Source of the DNA: Hohaiivirga grylli
GTDB taxonomy: Bacteria > Pseudomonadota > Alphaproteobacteria > Rhizobiales > Beijerinckiaceae
NCBI RefSeq assembly: GCF_039655745.1
Contig: NZ_JBBYXI010000002.1
Span: forward strand, 496,001-560,000
Direction of reading: 5' to 3'
Length of the DNA: 64,000 nt
Part shown: in pieces, positions 34,210 to 43,067 of the stretch
Layout of the letters: each line of letters starts with the position of its first letter
Numbering within the stretch: the first letter of the stretch is position 1
Position numbers and translations under genes: made by a program
The notes under the pieces: model-generated
Seen by the model: only the letters and a program-made list of their open reading frames with translations
The model's database searches: none
Told to the model about the DNA's origin: nothing

Positions 34210-37200
34210 ATGACGCAGATTTTGACCGAAGCGGGATTCGTGCATTTGCACGTCCATTCTTCATATTCGCTTCTCGAGGGTGCGTTATCAATTGCCACCT
34301 TAAGCAAACTTGCAGCCACAGACAGGCAGGCTGCACTTGCATTGACTGATACCAATAACCTGTTCGGTGCTTTAGAGTTTTCGGAAAAACTCAACGGAAC
34401 AGGTATTCAGCCGATAGCTGGGCTTCAGCTAACGGTTATGTTTGAAAAGCCAGATCCGACATCACGCATTCAGACGCCCGTTTGTTCAAACATTGTCCTG
34501 CTCGCACAAAGCGAAAAGGGCTATGAGAACCTGATGAACCTTGCCAGCCGTGCTTACTTTGATGTTGAGCTTGGTGCGGCTCCGATGGTGGATGCTGCTG
34601 TTCTCAAAGAAGTCTCTGGGGATCTGATTGCGTTAACGGGTGGTTTTTCCGGGCCAATTGATTCCGCTCTGCGCGATAACTCAAATGCCGCTTTAGCCTC
34701 ATCCCGTCTTGCCGTTCTTAAAGAAGCTTATGGTGACAGGCTGTATGTGGAAATACAGCGCCATGCACTGGATGCTGAACGCCGCATTGAAGCAGACCTT
34801 ATCCGTCTTGCAGATGAAAACGGTTTGCCGATTGTTGCAACAAACGAACCTTTCTTTGCCAAGACGGATGATTATGAGGCCCATGATGCGCTCTTAGCGA
34901 TCGCTGAAGGGCGCATGGTGTCTGAAGAAGATCGGCGTCGCGTTTCCAGTCAGCATAATTTTAAAACACGTGCAGAAATGCTGGAGCTGTTTCGGGATCT
35001 CCCCGATGCCTGTCAGGCAACGGTCGAGATTGCGATGCGATGCGCGTATCGGGTTTCAACACGAAGCCCGATTCTGCCAAGCTTCCACCGTGAGCCGAAC
35101 ACGACGTTCGATGAAGGTGAAGAGATTCGTACGCAGGCTGAAGCTGGGCTGCGTCGACGTCTTGATGCTCATGGCCCAGCAGAAGGGTTGACGGAGCAAG
35201 ACTATTACGATCGCCTTGAGTACGAATTGTCCGTTATCACCCGTATGAAATATTCGGGTTACTTCCTGATCGTTTCTGACTTTATCAAGTGGTCCAAGGA
35301 TCACAATATCCCTGTTGGACCGGGTCGTGGTTCTGGTGCGGGCTCACTTGTTGCTTATGCGCTGACGATTACCGATCTTGATCCTCTACGGTTCAGTTTG
35401 CTGTTCGAACGCTTCTTGAACCCTGAACGCGTATCAATGCCTGACTTTGATATCGACTTCTGCGTTGAGGGTCGTGAACGGGTTATTGAGTACGTACAGA
35501 AGCGTTATGGCGAAGATCAGGTTGCCCAGATCATCACTTTCGGTACCTTGCTGGCCCGTGGGGTTATACGGGATGTCGGCCGTGTTCTGGAAATGCCTTA
35601 CGGGCAGGTTGATAAGCTGACAAAGCTTATTCCTCAGAACCCAGCAAATCCTGTAACCCTAAAGCAGGCTATTGAGGATGAACCAAAAATTCGAACAGCA
35701 ATGGAAGAAGAACCCGTTGTTGCGCGAATGCTGGCTATTGCCCAGAAGCTTGAAGGCTTGCACCGACACGCATCAACCCATGCTGCGGGGGTGGTGATTG
35801 GTGACAGGCCGTTGCAGGAACTGGTTGCTCTCTACCGAGACCCAAAAACCGGTATGCGGGTGACGCAGTTCAATATGAAGTGGGTTGAGCAGGCTGGTCT
35901 GGTCAAGTTCGACTTTCTGGGGCTTAAAACGCTTACTGTTCTGCGTCGCGCTGTTGAGCTTGTGGCCCAGCGTGGCATAACCATCGATCTTTCTGCCATC
36001 CCGCTGGATGACAAAAAGACTTACGAGCAGCTACAGAAGGGCGAAACTGTTGGCGTATTCCAGGTTGAAAGTGCGGGCATGCGTAAAGCTCTCACTGAGA
36101 TGGAGGCCGACCGTATCGAAGATTTGATCGCCCTTGTGGCGCTCTATCGTCCGGGCCCGATGGCCAACATCCCGGTTTATTGCTCTCGGAAACTCGGTAA
36201 GGATGAAAACAATAAGAGTAAGTGGTACTTACATGAAAAACTTGAACCATTACTAAAGGAAACTTTTGGCATCATCGTTTATCAGGAACAGGTGATGCAG
36301 GTGGCTCAGGTACTTGCTGGTTACTCACTTGGAGATGCTGATCTCTTACGCCGTGCTATGGGTAAAAAGATCAAGGCTGAAATGGATGCCCAGCGCGGCC
36401 GGTTTGTTTCAGGCTCTGTTGAACGCGGTATTGCCGAGAGCAAGGCTAACGAGATTTTTGATCTGCTGGCTGAATTTGCGAACTACGGCTTTAACAAAAG
36501 TCACGCGGCCGCTTATGCGCTCGTCTCTTACCAGACGGCCTATATGAAGGCGAATTATCCGGTTGAGTTTCTGGCAGCTTCCATGACGATGGATTTGGAC
36601 AACACTGATAAGTTGTCAGAGTTTCGCCGTGAAGCGCAGCGTCTTGGTATTACAGTAGTTGCACCGTCTATCAATAAGTCTGGCGCATTGTTTGAAGTGC
36701 GTGATGGTGCCATCTATTATGCTTTGGCTGCGGTTAAGGGGGTTGGCCTGCACGCAATTGAGACATTGGTTGAGGCGAGGGGTGATAAGCCTTTCAAAAG
36801 TTTGCAAGACCTTGCTGCGCGCATGAACCCTAAGCACGTCAATAAACGCATTCTTGAAAACCTGATTGCTGTTGGCGCGCTTGATGAGCTGGAGCCGGAT
36901 CGGGCCAAGGCGACGGCGACCATTGAGGCTATGCTCAATCTCGCTTCCAAGGCTGTGCAGGATGAGAATGCAGGCATTCAGGATATGTTTGGCGGTGTGG
37001 CGTCATCGGATGTGGATTTACGTATTCCTCATTATGAGCCATGGCCAGCATCTGTCCGGTTGCAGAAAGAATATGATGCTGCAGGGTTCTTCCTGTCTGG
37101 GCATCCGCTTGATGAATATGGCGCCTTGCTGACCAAGCTTCGTGTCAGTACCTGGGCGGAATTTTGTAAAAAGGTCAGGGCTGGGGCTGATGGCGGTCTG

Positions 37201-37671
37201 GTGGCTGCAACGGTTCTTGATCGCTCAGAGCGTCGGACGAAGACTGGCAATAAAATGGGTATTGTCAATTTCTCTGATCAAAGCGGCCATTTCGAAGCCG
37301 TCATGTTCTCTGAGGAGCTGGTTCTTTATCGGGAGCTGCTCGAGCCGGGTGCGATTGTTACGCTCAATTTAAAGGGTACGGCAGAAGGCGATGAGGTTCG
37401 GGCGCGTATTCGTGAAGCCTCTTCACTTGATGATGCTGTGGCGCGTTATCAAAAGGGGATGCGCATTTTTGTTCGTGACGAAGTTCCTCTTGAGAGCATC
37501 AAGCAGCGATTACAGGTTCGTGGCAGAGGCGATGTGATGCTTGTTGTGATTCTTGATAACGGGGCACATGAAGTTGAGATAAAACTTCCCGGAAAGTATC
37601 AGGCGACGCCACAGGTTGCCGGTGCCTTGCGCGCTGTGCCTGGAATTGTTCAGGTTGAAATTATTGACTGA
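34210..37671 (+). CDS. dnaE: DNA polymerase III subunit alpha
   Basis: Replicative polymerase catalytic subunit, 1153 residues. PHP domain at the N-terminus (VHLHVHSSYSLLEGAL), polymerase palm with PDFDIDF and its catalytic aspartates, GPGRGSGAGSLVAYAL, the fingers/tau-binding region, a helix-hairpin-helix (LAAVKGVG) and a C-terminal OB fold. Length and order are those of DnaE1, not the error-prone DnaE2. AGGAGG lies 6 bases before the ATG at 34210. No neighbour is functionally linked; the position between the Lol genes and rpsB is conserved in relatives. Confidence 0.97.
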   Translation: MTQILTEAGFVHLHVHSSYSLLEGALSIATLSKLAATDRQAALALTDTNNLFGALEFSEKLNGTGIQPIAGLQLTVMFEKPDPTSRIQTPVCSNIVLLAQSEKGYENLMNLASRAYFDVELGAAPMVDAAVLKEVSGDLIALTGGFSGPIDSALRDNSNAALASSRLAVLKEAYGDRLYVEIQRHALDAERRIEADLIRLADENGLPIVATNEPFFAKTDDYEAHDALLAIAEGRMVSEEDRRRVSSQHNFKTRAEMLELFRDLPDACQATVEIAMRCAYRVSTRSPILPSFHREPNTTFDEGEEIRTQAEAGLRRRLDAHGPAEGLTEQDYYDRLEYELSVITRMKYSGYFLIVSDFIKWSKDHNIPVGPGRGSGAGSLVAYALTITDLDPLRFSLLFERFLNPERVSMPDFDIDFCVEGRERVIEYVQKRYGEDQVAQIITFGTLLARGVIRDVGRVLEMPYGQVDKLTKLIPQNPANPVTLKQAIEDEPKIRTAMEEEPVVARMLAIAQKLEGLHRHASTHAAGVVIGDRPLQELVALYRDPKTGMRVTQFNMKWVEQAGLVKFDFLGLKTLTVLRRAVELVAQRGITIDLSAIPLDDKKTYEQLQKGETVGVFQVESAGMRKALTEMEADRIEDLIALVALYRPGPMANIPVYCSRKLGKDENNKSKWYLHEKLEPLLKETFGIIVYQEQVMQVAQVLAGYSLGDADLLRRAMGKKIKAEMDAQRGRFVSGSVERGIAESKANEIFDLLAEFANYGFNKSHAAAYALVSYQTAYMKANYPVEFLAASMTMDLDNTDKLSEFRREAQRLGITVVAPSINKSGALFEVRDGAIYYALAAVKGVGLHAIETLVEARGDKPFKSLQDLAARMNPKHVNKRILENLIAVGALDELEPDRAKATATIEAMLNLASKAVQDENAGIQDMFGGVASSDVDLRIPHYEPWPASVRLQKEYDAAGFFLSGHPLDEYGALLTKLRVSTWAEFCKKVRAGADGGLVAATVLDRSERRTKTGNKMGIVNFSDQSGHFEAVMFSEELVLYRELLEPGAIVTLNLKGTAEGDEVRARIREASSLDDAVARYQKGMRIFVRDEVPLESIKQRLQVRGRGDVMLVVILDNGAHEVEIKLPGKYQATPQVAGALRAVPGIVQVEIID

Positions 37672-37702
37672 TTTTTGAGCTGGGCGGGGATGTACTCCAA
37701 TA

Positions 37703-37729
37703 AAATTGTTGCGAAAATTGCTACAATTT
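37703..37729. repeat. Inverted repeat between dnaE and rpsB
   Basis: AAATTGT at 37703-37709 and ACAATTT at 37723-37729, exact, with a 13-base centre. It lies 12 bases upstream of the rpsB -35. It could be the end of the dnaE transcript (no strong T-run) or an operator. Confidence 0.3.
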
Positions 37730-37741
37730 GTGCGTTCTCTC

Positions 37742-37769
37742 TTGTCATCTTGCCTGTTTTCCCTTATAG
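37742..37769 (+). promoter_or_regulatory. Sigma-70 promoter of rpsB
   Basis: TTGTCA at 37742-37747, a 16-base spacer and TTATAG at 37764-37769. The predicted start near 37776 falls just before the structured leader, which supports both calls. Confidence 0.55.
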
Positions 37770-37785
37770 GCAGCCCCATCACACA

Positions 37786-37852
37786 CGCGGAAACACGCCA
37801 GAACTCTGGCTAAAGCCGGTGGTTAGCATGGTGCTAACTCACTTGTTCCGCG
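37786..37852 (+). ncRNA. Three-stem leader RNA of rpsB (probable autoregulatory element)
   Basis: Three perfect stems form a multi-branch structure. P1 is CGCGGAA (37786-37792) with TTCCGCG (37846-37852). P2 is GCCAGA (37797-37802) with TCTGGC (37805-37810). P3 is GTTAGCA (37822-37828) with TGCTAAC (37832-37838). The 3' strand of P1 overlaps the first base of GGAGG at 37852; a second SD-like GGAG (37864) is 9 bases before the rpsB ATG. Autoregulation of rpsB by S2 is known in enterics. This fold is not one I can name, so the function is inferred from position. Confidence 0.55.
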
Positions 37853-37876
37853 GAGGTATAACCGGAGAATATACAC

Positions 37877-38875
37877 ATGGCTCTTCCTGAGTTCACCATG
37901 CGTCAGCTGCTGGAAGCAGGCGCCCACTTTGGTCACCAGGCTCACCGTTGGAACCCTAAGATGTCTGAGTACATCTTTGGTACACGCAACAACATTCACA
38001 TTATTGATCTGGCTCAGTCCGTCCCGATGCTGCATCGCGCCCTTCAGGCTGTGAGCGATACAGTTTCCCGTGGTGGTCGTGTGCTTTTCGTTGGTACGAA
38101 GCGTCAGGCTCAGGAAGCTGTTGCAGAATCTGCAAAGCGTTCCGCTCAGTACTATGTGAACTCCCGCTGGCTCGGCGGCATGCTGACCAACTGGAAAACA
38201 ATTTCTGCTTCAATCCTGCGTCTGCGCAAGGTTGATGAAATCATCGAAGGCGGCGGCGTTGGTCTGACCAAGAAAGAACGCCTGATGCTCAACCGCGAAA
38301 AGGAAAAGCTTGATCGCGCTCTTGGCGGTATCAAGGATATGGGCGGTACGCCTGATATGCTTTTCGTTATCGATACCAACAAAGAACAGCTTGCTATTAA
38401 AGAAGCAGAGCGTCTGGGTATTCCGGTTGTTGCCATCATCGATACAAACTGTGATCCAGACGGCATCACATATCCAATTCCTGCTAACGATGACGCTGGT
38501 CGTGCTATCGCTCTCTACTGCGACCTGATTGCACGCGCTGCTCTTGATGGCATCTCCCGTGGTCAGGGTGATCTCGGCGTTGATCTCGGTGCTTCCGAAG
38601 AGCCAATGGCTGAAGAGCTCCCAGCTGCAGAATCAACAGACGGTTTCGAGCGTCTTGCTGCTCCTCGTGGTGCTCCAGATGACCTGTCAAAGCTGACAGG
38701 CGTTGGTCCAGAACTGGAAAAGAAGCTCAATGACGCTGGTCTCTTCCATTACTGGCAGTTTGCTTCGCTGCAGCCTGCAGATGTTGCCAAGCTCGACGCT
38801 GAGTTGAAGCTGAATGGTCGCATCGAGCGTGATGGCTGGATCGACCAGGCACGGGCCATGATTGACGCAGCCTGA
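37877..38875 (+). CDS. rpsB: 30S ribosomal protein S2 with C-terminal helix-hairpin-helix extension
   Basis: S2 binds at the head-body junction of the 30S subunit and recruits S1. Residues 1 to about 240 are ordinary S2 (AGAHFGHQAHRWNPKM, YVNSRWLGGMLTNWKTI, DTNCDPDGITYPIPANDDA). The usual length is about 250; this protein has 332. A linker rich in E, A and P (about 240-262) leads to DDLSKLTGVGPELEKKLNDA and a second helical stretch, a helix-hairpin-helix domain of the type seen on various rhizobial proteins. Longer S2 proteins are known in some Rhizobiales. Start: ATG after GGAG. Confidence 0.96.
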   Translation: MALPEFTMRQLLEAGAHFGHQAHRWNPKMSEYIFGTRNNIHIIDLAQSVPMLHRALQAVSDTVSRGGRVLFVGTKRQAQEAVAESAKRSAQYYVNSRWLGGMLTNWKTISASILRLRKVDEIIEGGGVGLTKKERLMLNREKEKLDRALGGIKDMGGTPDMLFVIDTNKEQLAIKEAERLGIPVVAIIDTNCDPDGITYPIPANDDAGRAIALYCDLIARAALDGISRGQGDLGVDLGASEEPMAEELPAAESTDGFERLAAPRGAPDDLSKLTGVGPELEKKLNDAGLFHYWQFASLQPADVAKLDAELKLNGRIERDGWIDQARAMIDAA

Positions 38876-38925
38876 TATTTCTTGGCTGGCAACAGCCTTT
38901 AGAGATATTATCTGGCACCTGATTT

Positions 38926-38955
38926 CAGCCCGGCGTTTCACACGACGCCGGGTTG
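38926..38955 (+). terminator. Hairpin between rpsB and tsf
   Basis: CAGCCCGGCGT at 38926-38936 pairs with ACGCCGGGTTG at 38945-38955 (11 bp, one wobble, 8-base loop). Only CTGTTATC follows, so it is more likely a partial terminator or attenuator between rpsB and tsf than a full stop. Confidence 0.5.
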
Positions 38956-39005
38956 CTGTTATCATAAACGACTGAAATTCAAGATATCCGGAAGGAACAG
39001 CTACT

Positions 39006-39935
39006 ATGGCTAACATTACAGCCGCTCTCGTCAAGGAACTGCGCGAAAAGACCGGCGCAGGCATGATGGACTGCAAAAACGCTCTGAACGAAACCAATGG
39101 TGATATTGAAGCTGCTATCGACTGGCTGCGTACCAAAGGTCTTGCCAAGGCTGCCAAGAAAGCTGGCCGCGTTGCTGCTGAAGGTCTTGTTGCTGTTGAG
39201 TCTTCCGGTCATACAGCTGCCGTCCTCGAAGTTAACTCTGAAACAGACTTCGTTGCCCGTAACGAGCAGTTCCAGGCTTTCGTTCGCGAAACTGCCAAGA
39301 TTGCTCTCAATGGCAATGACACAATGGAAAAGCTGGCTTCTGCCAATTTCCCGGGTGAAGCGACAACTGTTTCTGAAAAGCTGCAGAACCTTATTGCTAC
39401 AATCGGCGAGAACATGACACTCCGCCGCGTTGATACACTGAAGGTCAATAAGGGCTTTATTGCCAGCTACACACACAACACCATTTCTGAAGGTCTTGGT
39501 AAGATCGGTGTTGCTGTTGCTCTGGAATCTGAGGGTGATGTTGAAGTTCTCTCAACAATCGGCCGTCAGATTGCTATGCACATTGCTGCGACAAGCCCAC
39601 TGGCTCTGGATGCATCCGGTATTGATGCTGCTACAATCGAACGTGAAAAGGCTGTTCTTGCAGAAAAGAACGCTGGTAAGCCTGCAAACATCATGGAAAA
39701 GATCATCGAGAATGGTCTGAAGTCCTTCTTCAAGGAAGTTACACTTGTTGAACAGGCTTTCGTTCATGATCCTTCCAAGACAGTTGCTCAGATTCTGAAA
39801 GAAACTGAAGGCAAGGCTGGTGCTCCAATCGTCCTGAAAGGCTACATCCGTTATGCGCTCGGTGAGGGCATTGAAAAGGAAGAGGCTCTGGACTTTGCGG
39901 CGGAAGTTGCCGCAGCAGCAGGCACAAAGGCCTGA
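39006..39935 (+). CDS. tsf: Elongation factor Ts
   Basis: Guanine-nucleotide exchange factor for EF-Tu, 309 residues. The N-terminal UBA-like domain (VKELREKTGAGMMDCKNAL, residues about 8-26) and the core motif NSETDFVARN are diagnostic. The usual partner of rpsB, here separated from it by 130 bases with a hairpin. SD GGAAGGA. A strong terminator follows the gene, so pyrH has its own promoter or depends on read-through. Confidence 0.97.
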   Translation: MANITAALVKELREKTGAGMMDCKNALNETNGDIEAAIDWLRTKGLAKAAKKAGRVAAEGLVAVESSGHTAAVLEVNSETDFVARNEQFQAFVRETAKIALNGNDTMEKLASANFPGEATTVSEKLQNLIATIGENMTLRRVDTLKVNKGFIASYTHNTISEGLGKIGVAVALESEGDVEVLSTIGRQIAMHIAATSPLALDASGIDAATIEREKAVLAEKNAGKPANIMEKIIENGLKSFFKEVTLVEQAFVHDPSKTVAQILKETEGKAGAPIVLKGYIRYALGEGIEKEEALDFAAEVAAAAGTKA

Positions 39936-39944
39936 TTTAAATTG

Positions 39945-39973
39945 AACGGCGGCGAAACAGCCGCCGTTTTCTT
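39945..39973 (+). terminator. Rho-independent terminator after tsf
   Basis: AACGGCGGC at 39945-39953 pairs with GCCGCCGTT at 39960-39968 around GAAACA, followed by TTCTT. A strong G+C-rich stem. Confidence 0.85.
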
Positions 39974-40063
39974 ATGTGAGACAATCAAAAGATAAGCCTG
40001 TAAAATGTTTCCGTGGGGTCATATAATATCCGGAAACTGGTTGAGGACAGAAAGAGGATCATC

Positions 40064-40780
40064 ATGGCAAAAAGATTTCGGCGTGTTCTGGTAAAACTCT
40101 CCGGTGAAGCCTTGGCCGCACATGATGGTTATTGGTTCGATCCAAAAATTCTGGCTGGTTTTGCCCATGATATCGTTAGTGCAACTGCGAAGGGTTATGA
40201 AATCGCTATCGTAATTGGTGGTGGTAATATTATCCGAGGTGCACGTATGAGCGCTGCTGGCTGGATTGACCGTGCAACAGCTGATGCCATGGGCATGCTG
40301 GGAACGGTTATGAATTCCCTTGCTATCGAGAATGCGATCAACGCAGCTGGTGTTTCAGCCCGTACGATGTCAGCTGTGTCCATGCCGACAATCTGTGAGA
40401 CTTATGCGCGTCAGCCAGCCCTGCGCTATATTGAGAAGGGCCAGACAATTGTTCTGGCTGGTGGAACGGGCAATCCGTTCTTTACGACAGATACATCTGC
40501 GGTCCTGCGTGCTGCAGAATTACGTTGTGATGCAGTTCTAAAAGCAACGCAGGTTGATGGTGTCTATTCGGCAGATCCGAAGAAAGACCCTTCTGCCATA
40601 CGTTTTGAACAGTTAACTCACGATGAGGCAATTGCGCAGGATTTGAAGGTGATGGATACCGCAGCCTTCGCTTTAGCTAGGGAAAACAAGCTTCCTATTA
40701 TCGTTGGCAGTGTGCACTTTCCAAGTTCCATTACAGCTATTCTTGAAGGAACAGCTCCTTCAACAGTAGTTGTCCCTTGA
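40064..40780 (+). CDS. pyrH: Uridylate kinase
   Basis: Phosphorylates UMP to UDP in the cytoplasm; member of the amino-acid-kinase fold. 238 residues with RVLVKLSGEAL near the N-terminus, IVIGGGNIIRG, and GTGNPFFTTDTSAVLRA for nucleotide binding. The start at 40064 follows AAAGAGGA by about 6 bases; an in-frame GTG at 40013 would add 17 residues that PyrH proteins lack. First gene of the run pyrH-frr-uppS-cdsA-dxr. Confidence 0.96.
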   Translation: MAKRFRRVLVKLSGEALAAHDGYWFDPKILAGFAHDIVSATAKGYEIAIVIGGGNIIRGARMSAAGWIDRATADAMGMLGTVMNSLAIENAINAAGVSARTMSAVSMPTICETYARQPALRYIEKGQTIVLAGGTGNPFFTTDTSAVLRAAELRCDAVLKATQVDGVYSADPKKDPSAIRFEQLTHDEAIAQDLKVMDTAAFALARENKLPIIVGSVHFPSSITAILEGTAPSTVVVP

Positions 40781-40837
40781 TGTGAGCTCGCTGGTAACGT
40801 AAGCCTTTTTAACAATTTCAAAGCTCAGGACGAAACG

Positions 40838-41398
40838 ATGACTGCCACATTCGACATCAGTGACATCAAACGCCGTATGCAGGGCGCATTTAATTCTTTC
40901 AAGCACGATCTCAGCAGCCTTCGCACGGGACGCGCTTCTCCTGCAATTCTAGATCCGATTCAGGTTGATGCTTATGGCTCAATGACACCTCTTTCCCAGC
41001 TGGGAACGGTTTCTGTGCCAGAGCCACGCCTGCTGTCTATTCAGGTATGGGATCGTGGACTGGTTCAGGCTATTGAAAAAGCCATTTCCATTTCTGACCT
41101 TGGATTAAATCCGCAGACAGAAGGGCAGACAATTCGCCTTCGCATTCCAGAGATGACAGAACAGCGACGTAAGGAGCTGGTTAAGGTCGCTCATAAGTAT
41201 GCTGAAGATGCGCGTGTTGCTGTTCGCCACGTCCGTCGTGATGGAATGGATACCATCAAGAAGCTCGAAAAAGACGGCTCAATCAGTGAAGACGACGCAA
41301 AGCGTGAAGGTGATCAGGTTCAGAAGGCAACAGATGCTGCCATTGCTGAAATCGATGCTCAGCTCGTAGTCAAAGAAAAGGAAATCATGCAGGTCTAA
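40838..41398 (+). CDS. frr: Ribosome recycling factor
   Basis: tRNA-mimicking protein of 186 residues that splits post-termination ribosomes together with EF-G. It spans the full family length: LRTGRASPAILDPIQVDAYG near the N-terminus and RKELVKVAHKYAEDARVAVR in the long three-helix bundle. The gene is 57 bases after pyrH and 28 bases before uppS. Confidence 0.97.
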   Translation: MTATFDISDIKRRMQGAFNSFKHDLSSLRTGRASPAILDPIQVDAYGSMTPLSQLGTVSVPEPRLLSIQVWDRGLVQAIEKAISISDLGLNPQTEGQTIRLRIPEMTEQRRKELVKVAHKYAEDARVAVRHVRRDGMDTIKKLEKDGSISEDDAKREGDQVQKATDAAIAEIDAQLVVKEKEIMQV

Positions 41399-41426
41399 TT
41401 GATCTGCATGTTCCGGATAATACCGA

Positions 41427-42179
41427 ATGACCCAGTCCGCCGATACGCATGCGCAGGTTTCAATTCCGTCTAAGGAAGACGGAAGCATGCCTTCGCATGT
41501 TGCCATCATCTGTGATGGTAATGGGCGCTGGGCTAAACAACGCGGTTTGCCACGGTTGGAAGGGCACCGCCGCGGAATGGAAGCTCTTCGCAAAACCATT
41601 CAGGCCGCAAGCGAACTCGGTATTCCGTATCTTTCTATCTTCGCATTTTCATCAGAAAACTGGAGACGTCCCGTTCAGGAGGTCTCCGATCTGATGGGCC
41701 TCCTCAGGCTATTTGTTCGTCGTGATCTTAATGATCTGCATAAACGCAACGTACGCGTGAAAATCATTGGTGAGCGAGTAGGGCTCGAGTCCGAGATTTT
41801 ATCAGATCTCATCAAAACTGAAGAGCTGACAAAAGATAACACAGGCCTGACTTTGCTGATTGCCTTTAATTATGGAGGTCGTCAGGAGCTGGTTGCTGCA
41901 ACGCAGGCAATTGCTCAGGATGTTGTAGCAGGTAAGCTTAAGGTTGAAGATATTAATTTGGCAGATATAGAGCAACGTCTCTATACTGCTGGCATTCCAG
42001 ACCCAGATATTGTTATCCGGACGTCAGGAGAACAAAGAATTTCAAATTTCCTGACCTGGCAAACAGTCTACTCTGAGTTTCTGTTCCTGCCAGTTTTCTG
42101 GCCTGATTTTGACGGGGAGGCTCTTAATGTGGCGATCGAAGAATATGGCCGCAGAGAGCGGCGCTTCGGCGGGTTATAA
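41427..42179 (+). CDS. uppS: Undecaprenyl diphosphate synthase (cis-prenyltransferase)
   Basis: Condenses isopentenyl diphosphates onto farnesyl diphosphate to make the C55 carrier lipid for peptidoglycan and O-antigen. 250 residues with HVAIICDGNGRWA (catalytic Asp30), GHRRGMEALRK, FAFSSENWRRP and the C-terminal RTSGEQRISNF. In most homologues I know, the residue before the catalytic Asp is Met; here it is Cys29. About 20 extra N-terminal residues precede the core. Start ATG at 41427; SD not clear. Confidence 0.95.
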   Translation: MTQSADTHAQVSIPSKEDGSMPSHVAIICDGNGRWAKQRGLPRLEGHRRGMEALRKTIQAASELGIPYLSIFAFSSENWRRPVQEVSDLMGLLRLFVRRDLNDLHKRNVRVKIIGERVGLESEILSDLIKTEELTKDNTGLTLLIAFNYGGRQELVAATQAIAQDVVAGKLKVEDINLADIEQRLYTAGIPDPDIVIRTSGEQRISNFLTWQTVYSEFLFLPVFWPDFDGEALNVAIEEYGRRERRFGGL

Positions 42180-42197
42180 ACGTTGCGCCTCAGCCCT

Positions 42198-43067
42198 ATG
42201 ACAAATCCAATGCAGCCAACAAACCTGAAATCTGAAAGAAAGCCATCTGAGCTCGCTACGCGCGTTGTCTCCGCGATAATGATGATTATTGCAGCTCTTG
42301 GGACGGCTTATATTGGCGGTGAAATATTTGCCTTGTTCTGGGCAATAGCTGCTGTTGCTGTTTTCTGGGAATGGACAAAGATGTCCGGCGTTGGTTTCAT
42401 TTTTCCTGCCCGGATATGTTTTGGCGTGGGTGCCATAGCTGTCGCCGCTCTGTCTGTCGTGCCACATCTTGCCCATGGAAATGGCTGGTTCGCTTTGCTT
42501 GTGTCCGTCGTTCTAGGGATATTTGTTACTCTTTCCGGTTGTACGGTACGGGATCGTTTCTGGATTGGGGGCGGTGTGCTCTATGCGGCTGTGATTGCGT
42601 TCTTCCCGCCATTTCTTCGGGAAATGCCGTTTTCGGGTCTCTCAAATATCCTATGGGTCTTTGCTGTCGTTTGGGCGACGGATATTGCAGCCTATTTTGT
42701 CGGGCGTGCCTGTGGCGGGCCAAAGCTATGGCCCAGTGTCAGTCCAAACAAGACATGGTCTGGTTTTTGTGGTGGCTTAATCGCGGGTACATTATCAGGC
42801 GTTGCAATTGTTTTTATCCTGCAGGGCGGAAATGTTCGCCTTTCCTGGGTTCTTGTTGCCGTTTTCTCTGCTATCGCCTCCATTCTGTCTCAGGGGGGGG
42901 ATTTGGCAGAATCCTCTTTAAAACGCCACTTTGGTGTGAAAGATTCCAGTGCGCTTATTCCTGGACATGGAGGCGCCATGGACCGTCTCGATGGTTTCTG
43001 GGCTGCTGTCTTCTTTCTGGGGATGTGCCTTATTCTCACTCACATGGTTCATAATTGGGCAGCGTAA
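42198..43067 (+). CDS. cdsA: Phosphatidate cytidylyltransferase
   Basis: Inner-membrane enzyme that converts phosphatidic acid and CTP to CDP-diacylglycerol, the precursor of all phospholipids. 289 residues with about seven hydrophobic segments. The C-terminal signature is clear: GGDLAESSLKRHFGVKDSS followed by LIPGHGGAMDRLDG. The start is uncertain: TTG 42183, ATG 42198 and ATG 42210 are in frame, and none has a strong SD. It lies 18 bases after uppS and overlaps dxr by one base (TAATG). Confidence 0.93.
   Translation: MTNPMQPTNLKSERKPSELATRVVSAIMMIIAALGTAYIGGEIFALFWAIAAVAVFWEWTKMSGVGFIFPARICFGVGAIAVAALSVVPHLAHGNGWFALLVSVVLGIFVTLSGCTVRDRFWIGGGVLYAAVIAFFPPFLREMPFSGLSNILWVFAVVWATDIAAYFVGRACGGPKLWPSVSPNKTWSGFCGGLIAGTLSGVAIVFILQGGNVRLSWVLVAVFSAIASILSQGGDLAESSLKRHFGVKDSSALIPGHGGAMDRLDGFWAAVFFLGMCLILTHMVHNWAA

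Noticed and set aside
42371..43054. 227-residue frame overlapping cdsA in another plus-strand frame
   Set aside because: cdsA carries the conserved signature in its own frame; this one is rich in Cys and Arg with no family resemblance.
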